23,046 bases of DNA from assembly GCA_039188975.1 (NCBI GenBank), contig JBCCYT010000057.1, positions 1 through 23,046 of the forward strand, read 5' to 3'. The notes under the pieces are model-generated. The model had not been told where the DNA came from and made no database searches. It saw only the letters and a program-made list of their open reading frames with translations. This stretch comes from UBA11606 sp039188975. Lineage in GTDB: Bacteria; Actinomycetota; Acidimicrobiia; Acidimicrobiales; Aldehydirespiratoraceae. Both the position numbers and the translations under genes were made by a program. Below, in pieces: positions 14,174-20,866 of the stretch (positions are counted from its first letter, which is position 1; each line of letters opens with the position of its first letter).

Positions 14174-15494
14174 TTCCTCCACCGTTGCTGACCTTCAGGT
14201 CGAACGTCTCGAGCGACGCCTCGCGCGCGAGCGCGAGCGGGCTGCCGTTCTCGAACAGATGATCGAGGACAAGACCCGATCGCTCTACCTCGCCCACGAA
14301 GAAATCAGCCTCGCGAAACGCTTCCAGGAGAGTGTTCTACGCTGCATGGACTCGGCGGTCATCGTGACCGATCAGGACGGCGTCATCACCTCGGTGAGTG
14401 GCACGACAGCGGAACTTGTCAGCCAGTCCTCGGAGGCCTTGATCGGGACGTTGATCTTCGACGTGCTGATTCCGGTCGAGACCGGCACCGGCGAAACCGA
14501 ACTCGACCGCCTGATCAACTCCGACGGAGAAGCTGACCTCCACGCTGACGACGGTTCCCTCACGGTCCTCCTGTCGACGTCGGCTCTCACCGACGAACGG
14601 GGCAATCGGGTCGGCGCGGTCTGCGTCGCCAATGACATCAGCGACCGCAAGCGCTTGGAGACTGAACTCAACCGAGCCCACAAGCTCGAGTCCGTTGGTC
14701 AGCTCGCCGCCGGCGTTGCCCACGAGATCAACACGCCGATCCAGTTCATCGGAGACAGCGTGCACTTTCTGGGTGATGTCCTCCGTGACGTGTTTGTCGT
14801 CCTGGAGCACTACGACTCGCTGCGCAAGCACGCACAACCCACGGCTGCATCCGACGAGCACCTCTCGGAGTTGCTGGCCACGATCGCGAAAGCCGAACAA
14901 GACGCTGATCTCGAGTTCGCGCAGGAGATGGCACCGTCAGCTCTTCGCCGCACACTCGAAGGGGTTGATCGAGTCTCGACCATCGTTCAAGCGATGAAGC
15001 GCTTCTCGCACCCCGGCCGAGCCGTCCACGAACTCGAGGATCTCAACGAGATCCTCGACACGACACTTGCCGTCTCGTTGAACGAGTACCGCTACAGCGC
15101 AGACGTCATCTTCAACCGGGGCGAGATCCCCGAGGTGCAGTGCAACCGCAGCGACCTGTCGCAAGCATTCCTGAACATTTTGGTGAATGCCGCTCACGCC
15201 ATCGAAGACCACATCGAACCGGGCGGTCGAGGCACGATCGAGATCGAGACACGGCTCGCCGAGGACGGTGTGCTCGTCACGATCACCGACAGCGGAGGCG
15301 GCATTCCTCCCGATGTCCTCGAACGAATCTGGGATCCATTCTTCACGACGAAGGAGCCGGGCCGCGGAACGGGCCAAGGCCTTCCGCTCTGTCACTCCTT
15401 GATCGTCGACGGCCACGGTGGTCGTCTCCATGTCGAGGTCGAGGCCGGGGTGGGCTCGACGTTCAGTGTTTGGCTGCCGGAGGACCAGTCATGA
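14166..15494 (+). CDS. Soluble PAS-domain sensor histidine kinase, H-NOX partner (HnoK-like)
   Basis: This 442-residue kinase has no membrane segment. Residues 8-55 form a coiled coil, 56-160 a PAS domain (SAVIVTDQDGVITSV, ending VANDISDRKRLE). The HisKA region has the H-box GVAHEINTP with phosphoacceptor His186. The catalytic domain shows N-box Asn341 (NILVNAAHAI), G1 DSGGG (375-379), F-box DPFFTTKEPG (390-399) and G2 GTGQGL (401-406), so it should be active. The long insertion after the H-box (about 205-265) resembles kinases of the group with this H-box type. The ATG at 14166 lies inside the H-NOX 3' end, an arrangement known for H-NOX and kinase pairs in which NO-bound H-NOX inhibits autophosphorylation. 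Its likely targets are the two response regulators that follow, overlapped by four bases. Confidence 0.92.
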   Translation: MSSSSTVADLQVERLERRLARERERAAVLEQMIEDKTRSLYLAHEEISLAKRFQESVLRCMDSAVIVTDQDGVITSVSGTTAELVSQSSEALIGTLIFDVLIPVETGTGETELDRLINSDGEADLHADDGSLTVLLSTSALTDERGNRVGAVCVANDISDRKRLETELNRAHKLESVGQLAAGVAHEINTPIQFIGDSVHFLGDVLRDVFVVLEHYDSLRKHAQPTAASDEHLSELLATIAKAEQDADLEFAQEMAPSALRRTLEGVDRVSTIVQAMKRFSHPGRAVHELEDLNEILDTTLAVSLNEYRYSADVIFNRGEIPEVQCNRSDLSQAFLNILVNAAHAIEDHIEPGGRGTIEIETRLAEDGVLVTITDSGGGIPPDVLERIWDPFFTTKEPGRGTGQGLPLCHSLIVDGHGGRLHVEVEAGVGSTFSVWLPEDQS

Positions 15495-16714
15495 CCGATC
15501 TCATCTCCGCCGTTTCCGACACCGATGATCCCGCACTCGACCTTCCGACCGTGCTGTTCGTGGATGACGAACCCGGGGTGCTCGACGGCTTGAAGCTGAG
15601 CGTCCGGCCGTTGCGCAACGAGCTGTCGTTCTGCTTCGCCGGCGGCATGGCTGAGGCCCTGGAGATCTTTGCCGAGCGACCGATCGACGTGCTCGTCAGC
15701 GACATTCGCATGCGCGGCGGACACGGAGACGAGCTGCTCCGCGCCGTGCGCGACCAGTACCCGACGACCGTGCGGTACGTCCTCTCGGGCGAAGCAGAGT
15801 CCGACATGGTGATGCGGGCGATGCTGATCGCGCACCGGTGGCTCAGCAAACCGTGCTCTCGCGAGGACCTCACCGCTGCGCTGCGAAGCGCGGTTCGGTA
15901 TCGCAACGTTGTCGCCGGACCGAATCTCGCAGTTCACGTCGCGGGCGCCGACGCCTTGCCGGCGTTGCCCGATCGATACTGGCAAATTACTGAGCTGCTG
16001 TCCTCCGAGACCAGCAATGCTGGCCAGATCGCCGAGGTCGCAGAGGGCGACCCGGTCATGGCGGCGAAGCTCCTTCAGCTCGCCAACTCGGCCGCGGCGG
16101 GTCGAGGCGAAGTGAAAGACGTCAAGGGCGCCGTCGCTCGGATCGGTCTGGCTGCGGTCGGACGGCTGTTGTTGTCGATCGAAGTGCTCCGGCCATTCGA
16201 AAATCCCGACCCCATTCCCGGCTTCCCGGTCGACGAGATGCAGACCTTCGGCGAACGGGTCGGTGTGATGGCATCAAAGCTCGCGCTTCCCGAATACCTC
16301 ACCACCGCACGGATCGGCGGTTTGTTGACCCACCTCGGTCTCTTGATCGAGGCGTCGGTCGTGCCGGACCTCCTCCGTGAGGCCTACGACCTCGCCGATC
16401 GCCGCGGCATGCAGATCAAGGACGCCCAGATCGAGCTCGACGGGGTCAGTCACCCAGCGCTTGCCGGCCACCTGATGTCGATCTGGGGACTCCCGACCGA
16501 CCTGGTCATCGCCGTGTTCGACTCCTACATGCCCATGCCGACCGGCATGGAACCACCCTTCTCTGCCGGCCAAGCGATCCGGGCCGCCCGGCTGATCATC
16601 AAGCAACAGATGGGTGACCGGCTTGGTGAGCCGTTCCGCGATCGCCTCTCCGAGGAAGAGCAGCACGACCTTGGCGTGTGGGTCGAGTGGCTGAACCAGC
16701 AGGACGAATCGTGA
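15491..16714 (+). CDS. Response regulator with REC and HDOD domains
   Basis: This 407-residue protein has a receiver domain at about 20-138 with Asp25-Asp26 (FVDDEP), phosphoacceptor Asp71 (VSDIRMRGG), Ser99 and Lys120 (SKP), all intact. An HDOD domain follows at about 155-350 (LPALPDRYWQITELL, EVAEGDPVMAAKLLQLANSA, VKDVKGAVARIGLAAV). At the place of the HD signature the sequence is LLTHLGLLI (278-286), without the metal-binding His-Asp pair, as expected for HDOD, so it is probably a non-enzymatic signalling module. It is the positional counterpart of HnoD, the degenerate HD-GYP regulator in Shewanella. It starts with ATGA overlap to the kinase stop and ends in a GTGA overlap with the EAL gene. 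The larger open frame upstream is antiparallel noise within the kinase gene. Confidence 0.9.
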   Translation: MTDLISAVSDTDDPALDLPTVLFVDDEPGVLDGLKLSVRPLRNELSFCFAGGMAEALEIFAERPIDVLVSDIRMRGGHGDELLRAVRDQYPTTVRYVLSGEAESDMVMRAMLIAHRWLSKPCSREDLTAALRSAVRYRNVVAGPNLAVHVAGADALPALPDRYWQITELLSSETSNAGQIAEVAEGDPVMAAKLLQLANSAAAGRGEVKDVKGAVARIGLAAVGRLLLSIEVLRPFENPDPIPGFPVDEMQTFGERVGVMASKLALPEYLTTARIGGLLTHLGLLIEASVVPDLLREAYDLADRRGMQIKDAQIELDGVSHPALAGHLMSIWGLPTDLVIAVFDSYMPMPTGMEPPFSAGQAIRAARLIIKQQMGDRLGEPFRDRLSEEEQHDLGVWVEWLNQQDES

Positions 16715-17814
16715 AACCCCTGGTCTTGCTCGTCGACGATGAGCCCGACATCACGGGCGCGCTCAAGCTGGTCTTGCGCAACGAGCCCTTCGACATCGTG
16801 ACGGCCAACTCCGCCAAGGCCGGTCTCGACATCCTCGCAGAGAAGCCGGTGTCGGTTGTTGTTTCCGATGAACGCATGCCGCAGATGTCGGGCGCCGAGT
16901 TCTTGACGCGGGTGAAGACCAACTGGCCCGGCGTGCAACGCATCGTCCTCACCGGCGAAGCGTCGCTCGAAGCGACGATCGTGTCGATCAACGATGCCGC
17001 GATCTTCCGCTTCTTGCTGAAGCCATGCCCGCCGGACCAGCTCGCCACTGCGATCCACGAGGCGCTCGCCGTTGGGACCGCCGTCGACCTCGCGCCGGCC
17101 GTCGACCCGGAGGTCGAGCGGGCGTTCGACGAAGCACTTCCGATGACCTACATGAAGTACCAGCCGATCGTCGCTTTCCCGGAACGTCGTCTGCATGCCT
17201 ACGAGGCGCTGGTTCGCGTCGACCATCCCACGATCGGATCGCCGGTCGACTTGATTCGGTCAGCGAGTCAGCTCGATCGGCGGTTCGATCTCGACCGGCG
17301 AGTTCGCACGCTCGTTGCCGCCGATGCGGCCAACCTGCCGAAGGATGCGTTGGTCTTCGTCAATCTCCTGCCGGAGTCGCTTGCCGACGACGAGCTGCTG
17401 GAGGGCCGAGATGATCTCGCTCGCTACAGCGACCGGGTCGTTCTCGAAGTCACGGAACGCGCTCCACTCTCGGCAATCGACGATGCCGAGGAACGCCTCG
17501 ACACCCTCCGCAAGCTCGGCTATCGCCTTGCCCTTGATGACCTCGGAGCCGGGTATGCCGGACTGACGAGTCTGGTCGCGATGAAGCCTGACATCGTGAA
17601 GTTCGACATGGAACTGATTCGTGACATCCATCTGGATCCGGATCGAAGCAGTCTCGTATCGGCGATGGTGGTGGTGAGCCATGATCTCGGCGCTGTCGCG
17701 CTCGCCGAAGGAATCGAGGCCGAGGCCGAGATCGATCACCTGGTCGGACTCGGGTGCGACCTGTTTCAGGGCTTCGGCATCTCCAAGCCGGAACTGCCGT
17801 TCGTCACCGTCTGA
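16711..17814 (+). CDS. Response regulator with REC and EAL domains, predicted c-di-GMP phosphodiesterase (HnoB-like)
   Basis: This 367-residue protein has REC at 1-120 (Asp9-Asp10, phosphoacceptor Asp53 in SDERMP, Thr81, Lys104) and an EAL domain at about 140-365. Catalytic residues all appear present: Glu165 of EALVR, Asn218, Glu246 (LEVTER), Asp276-Asp277 (LDDLGAGYAGL), Lys297 (VKFD), Glu333 (AEGIE) and Gln353 (FQGFGISKP). It should hydrolyse cyclic di-GMP, controlled by phosphorylation of Asp53. This matches HnoB, the REC-EAL target of the H-NOX kinase in Shewanella. The GTG at 16711 overlaps the previous stop by four bases. It is the last gene of the operon, and its final 49 bases overlap the end of the convergent sigma-factor gene. 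Confidence 0.93.
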   Translation: MKPLVLLVDDEPDITGALKLVLRNEPFDIVTANSAKAGLDILAEKPVSVVVSDERMPQMSGAEFLTRVKTNWPGVQRIVLTGEASLEATIVSINDAAIFRFLLKPCPPDQLATAIHEALAVGTAVDLAPAVDPEVERAFDEALPMTYMKYQPIVAFPERRLHAYEALVRVDHPTIGSPVDLIRSASQLDRRFDLDRRVRTLVAADAANLPKDALVFVNLLPESLADDELLEGRDDLARYSDRVVLEVTERAPLSAIDDAEERLDTLRKLGYRLALDDLGAGYAGLTSLVAMKPDIVKFDMELIRDIHLDPDRSSLVSAMVVVSHDLGAVALAEGIEAEAEIDHLVGLGCDLFQGFGISKPELPFVTV

Positions 17815-19079
17815 TCGGGTGGCTCCGCCAGCCGCGCCCGTCGATGCTCGAGGAGTTCTCGCTCGGCGTCGTTGGTGACGAGTTCGAGCGCGAGGTCGAG
17901 GGCCGCGCTGATCGGTTCGGGCGCCGCTCCGGCCCGCGTGAGGAGTTCGGCGCGGGCGGCGTGGAAGTAGTGCACTGAGGCGAGTTCGCCGGTTTCGGCC
18001 AACTCATCGAGAAGGACGAGGCCCGCCTGCGGCCCGGTTGCCATGCCGACCGCAACTGCACGGTTGAGTTTGACGGTGGCGTCGGCCCGGTGAGCGAGGA
18101 GGCGGTCGTACAAGACGACGATTTGTGGCCAATCGGTGTCTGCCGCCGTCGCCGCCTCACCGTGAAGCACCTGGATCGCTGCTTCGATCTGAAACGGTCC
18201 CGGCCGTCCCAACCGCAGGGCTCGTTCGACGAGGACACCCGCGGTGTTGATGGTGTCGTGATTCCACAGCGCGCGGTCCTGCGCCTCGAGCAGAACGAGA
18301 CGCCCGTCCTTCGCGATTCGAGCTGGCCGGCGGGCGTCGATGGCGAGAACGAGCGCGAGCAGGCCCGTGGTTTCCGCGTCATCTGGCATGAGGTCGGCGA
18401 GGAGTCGAGTGAGGCGGATCGACTCGACACACAGATCGAACCGGATCGGGACGGACCCGCTCGAGGTGTACGCGCCCTCGTTGAAGATCAGGTAGAGCAC
18501 CTGCCGAACCGCACCGAGCCGCGCCAGCAGCTCGGGGTCGGCCGGAATCCGAAACGGGATCTGGGCGGTTGCAATCTTTCGTTTCGCTCGAACGAGTCGT
18601 TGGGCCATCGTGGCCTCGGTGACCCGAAAGGCCCGAGCGATCTCGGCGGTCGTCAAGCCTCCGAGGCTGCGCAGGGTCAGCGCGACCTGGGACTCGACGT
18701 TCAGCGCCGGGTGGCAGCAGCCGAAGAAAAGCTGCAGCTGTTCGTCGCGTAACACCGACCCGTCCAGCCGGTCGTCGGGGACGTCGACCGTCATCGGGTC
18801 GGTGCGGTCGAGTCGGGCGGCGGCGTCGCTCTTCTCCCGTCCGATTCGGTCACGGCGGATCCGATCGACAGCTCGTCGACGGGCAACGGTGGTCATCCAT
18901 GCGCCCGGACGGTCGGGGATGCCATCGTCGAGCCAGCGTCGCAATGCGATCTCGGCGGCGTCCTGGGCTGCGTCTTCAGCTGCCTGCAGATTGCCGAGGT
19001 CATGATGCAGCGTCGCCATGAGCCGCGGCCATTCATCCCGAACGACTCGGGTGATGGCGTCGTGGATGGGAACGGCCAC
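17766..19079 (-). CDS. ECF sigma factor of the ECF42 type with C-terminal extension
   Basis: This 437-residue protein combines sigma-70 region 2 (about 5-80, HHDLGNLQAAEDAAQDA, WMTTVARRRAVDRIRR) and region 4 (about 110-170, LTTAEIARAFRVTEATMAQR) with a long C-terminal domain. That domain has VLYLIFNEGAYTSSG (194-208), DWPQIVVLYDRL (316-327) and VKLNRAVAV (336-344), which are marks of ECF42. In this group the extension replaces an anti-sigma factor in controlling activity. The partner DGPF gene lies 13 bases upstream. The GTG at 19077-19079 is chosen because region 2 starts right after it; the longer frame overlaps the DGPF gene. Its 3' end runs 49 bases into the convergent EAL gene. Confidence 0.9.
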   Translation of the reverse strand: MAVPIHDAITRVVRDEWPRLMATLHHDLGNLQAAEDAAQDAAEIALRRWLDDGIPDRPGAWMTTVARRRAVDRIRRDRIGREKSDAAARLDRTDPMTVDVPDDRLDGSVLRDEQLQLFFGCCHPALNVESQVALTLRSLGGLTTAEIARAFRVTEATMAQRLVRAKRKIATAQIPFRIPADPELLARLGAVRQVLYLIFNEGAYTSSGSVPIRFDLCVESIRLTRLLADLMPDDAETTGLLALVLAIDARRPARIAKDGRLVLLEAQDRALWNHDTINTAGVLVERALRLGRPGPFQIEAAIQVLHGEAATAADTDWPQIVVLYDRLLAHRADATVKLNRAVAVGMATGPQAGLVLLDELAETGELASVHYFHAARAELLTRAGAAPEPISAALDLALELVTNDAERELLEHRRARLAEPPDQTVTNGSSGLEMPKP

Positions 19080-19092
19080 GGCTCGCCGGCGC

Positions 19093-19452
19093 TCAACCGA
19101 AGTCGGGGACGGGCCGCACCTCGACGGTGCCGCTTGCGGCGTGGGGAATCTTGGCCGCCCACGCGATCGCCTCGTCCAAGCTCTCGCATTCGAGGATGTA
19201 GAAACCACCCAGCTGTTCTTTGGTTTCGGCAAACGGGCCGTCGGTGGTGAGCACCTCGCCCTGACGAAGCTGCACGGACGTGGCCATCGCAGTCACCTCC
19301 AGGGGCTCGCCACCGACCCAGACTCCGGCCGCTTCGACGGCTGCGCTGAATGCGGCGTAACCCTCCATCATCTCGTCGAAGCCCGGGTCGCCGGGGTTGG
19401 GGCTGATGGTCGCATCTGACTCGTCGGCATAGATCAGGCATGCGTACTTCAT
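19093..19452 (-). CDS. DGPF/YCII-related protein, ECF42 partner
   Basis: This 119-residue protein has the YCII-like ferredoxin fold signature with MKYACLIYADE at the start and TTDGPFAETKEQLGGFYI (69-86), which contains the diagnostic DGPF (71-74). Genes of this family accompany ECF42 sigma factors and are usually among their targets; their biochemical role is unclear. The ATG at 19450-19452 has GGAGGAA seven bases upstream. The ECF42 gene follows in the same direction. No ECF42-type promoter could be assigned confidently in the upstream 140 bases. Confidence 0.92.
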   Translation of the reverse strand: MKYACLIYADESDATISPNPGDPGFDEMMEGYAAFSAAVEAAGVWVGGEPLEVTAMATSVQLRQGEVLTTDGPFAETKEQLGGFYILECESLDEAIAWAAKIPHAASGTVEVRPVPDFG

Positions 19453-19560
19453 GTGTAGTTCCTCCGTGGATCTGAACTGGGTGTGGTTGCTGTCACGGGG
19501 ACGACGAACAGCACCGGCTCTGATCGACAGCTTCGCGGAAGAAATCTCAGAAATCCTGAC

Positions 19561-19586
19561 TACCGTGCCGCCATCAGCGGAAGGAG
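19561..19586 (+). promoter_or_regulatory. Candidate -10 and ribosome site of the SDR at 19593
   Basis: TACCGT at 19561-19566 fits a -10 element and AAGGAG at 19581-19586 is a Shine-Dalgarno sequence six bases before the ATG. The rest of the divergent gap (19453-19560) holds the DGPF ribosome site and no dyad I could detect. Confidence 0.45.
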
Positions 19587-19592
19587 AAGATC

Positions 19593-20327
19593 ATGGGGAC
19601 ACTCGACGGCAAGGTCGCACTCGTCACGGGTTCATCGAGCGGGATCGGTGAAGCATCGGCTCATGCGCTGGCTGCAGCTGGCGTCCATGTGGTCGTGAAT
19701 TCGTCATCATCGGTTGACGCCGGGCAGGCGGTGGCGGCTGCGCTGCCGACCGAAGGCCACTACCTCCAGGCCGACATCTCTGACGAGACGCAATGCCAGG
19801 CGCTGGTCGCCGGTGCCGTTGAACGGTTCGGCCAGCTCGACATCTTGGTGAACAACGCCGGGTGGACAACGCGAGTTGACCACCGCGATCACGAGGCGCT
19901 CACCAACGAGATCTTGTTCAAGACGATCGAAGTGAATGTCTACGGCACATGGTGGATGTGCAAGGCGGCGATGCCGCACCTCACGTCGACTGCCGGCTGC
20001 ATCGTCAATGTCACGTCAATCGCTGGACTTCGTCCGCTCGGGTCATCGGTGGCCTACGGCATGGCAAAAGCCGCGCTGAACTCGTTGACCGAGGACCTCG
20101 CCAAGTTTCACGGGCCGGTGCGCTGCAATGCCGTCGCACCGGGTTTGGTTGCCACCCCGTGGACGTCGGACTGGGACGACCTCCACGCAGGCATCTCCGC
20201 GGTGGTGCCGGCCAAGCGGTCAGCGACGCCGGAGGACTGTGCGCACGCAGTGATGGCGTGCGTCACCAACACCTACATGTCGGGCACGATCCTCAAAGTC
20301 GACGGTGGTACGACGCTTGCGTTGTGA
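19593..20327 (+). CDS. Short-chain dehydrogenase/reductase
   Basis: This is a 244-residue classical SDR with TGSSSGIG at 12-19, NNAG at 87-90, Asn115 (VNVYG), Ser142 (VTSIAG), Tyr155 and Lys159 (YGMAK), all four catalytic residues. A predicted cytoplasmic reductase or dehydrogenase; the substrate is not deducible. PW in VATPWTSDW and the C-terminal GTILKVDGGTTL are normal for the family. The start is fixed by AAGGAG six bases upstream. It is a single-gene unit, convergent with the SRPBCC gene after 17 bases. Confidence 0.93.
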   Translation: MGTLDGKVALVTGSSSGIGEASAHALAAAGVHVVVNSSSSVDAGQAVAAALPTEGHYLQADISDETQCQALVAGAVERFGQLDILVNNAGWTTRVDHRDHEALTNEILFKTIEVNVYGTWWMCKAAMPHLTSTAGCIVNVTSIAGLRPLGSSVAYGMAKAALNSLTEDLAKFHGPVRCNAVAPGLVATPWTSDWDDLHAGISAVVPAKRSATPEDCAHAVMACVTNTYMSGTILKVDGGTTLAL

Positions 20328-20344
20328 CGGGCGCGGCCGGGCGA

Positions 20345-20809
20345 TCAGGCTTGCTCGGTGGCCGCAGCCAGGGCGGCGAGGGTCGCTTCCATCGTTTCTC
20401 GGTTGCGGGCATCACGATCGTCGACCCCGGAGATTCCTGCCCCCATTGCCTTGACCTTCTCCGGCCGCAGGTCGAGGGTGTGCTCGGTCACTCGCGTGCC
20501 GCCATCGATCGATTCGAACTCGTAGCGCCACTTGGCGAAGACGAAGTCGCCGACCTTGGCGTCGAAGGCGAACACCTCGCCCGGCACCGTTTCGGTGACT
20601 TGGCCTTCGGTTTGCCACTCGAACTCACCGTTCACGTTGTCGCCGAGCCATTCCGCGCCCACGACTGGGCTGTCGAATCCTTCCTTCCACGTGTTCGTGT
20701 GGTTCTCGGGTGACCATTCACCCATTCGGGTCACGTCGGCCACGAGGCCGAACAGGGTGGAGGCGTCGGCCGCGATGTCACGGCTCACGGAGGTCGTCCA
20801 GTCAGTCAT
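20345..20809 (-). CDS. SRPBCC (START-like) superfamily protein
   Basis: This 154-residue protein matches the polyketide-cyclase/dehydrase branch of the SRPBCC fold: it opens with TTSVSRDIAADASTLFGLVADVTRMGEWSPE, a beta strand plus the ALxxVxD..R..EWSPE helix motif, then WLGDN, EWQTEGQVTE and FAFDAKVGDFVFAKWRYEFE. Such proteins bind hydrophobic ligands in a central cavity; no ligand or partner can be named. The ATG has TACGGT seven bases upstream and no Shine-Dalgarno sequence. It is a single gene between the SDR and the helicase. Confidence 0.85.
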   Translation of the reverse strand: MTDWTTSVSRDIAADASTLFGLVADVTRMGEWSPENHTNTWKEGFDSPVVGAEWLGDNVNGEFEWQTEGQVTETVPGEVFAFDAKVGDFVFAKWRYEFESIDGGTRVTEHTLDLRPEKVKAMGAGISGVDDRDARNRETMEATLAALAAATEQA

Positions 20810-20816
20810 GGGCCTG

Positions 20817-20822
20817 ACCGTA
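20817..20822 (-). promoter_or_regulatory. Candidate leaderless -10 element of the SRPBCC gene
   Basis: On the minus strand TACGGT is followed by seven bases and the ATG, compatible with a transcript starting at the start codon. It lies in the 57-base gap after the helicase stop. Confidence 0.45.
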
Positions 20823-20866
20823 GTCAGTCGGCTGCTGCGGGCCGAAATTTGGGGTGGGGTGGCGGC

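Noticed and set aside
14251..14264. The string CGAACAGATGATCG within the kinase gene repeats the sequence at 22892
   Set aside because: It is within a coding segment (EQMIE), lacks the second dyad arm, and is probably chance.
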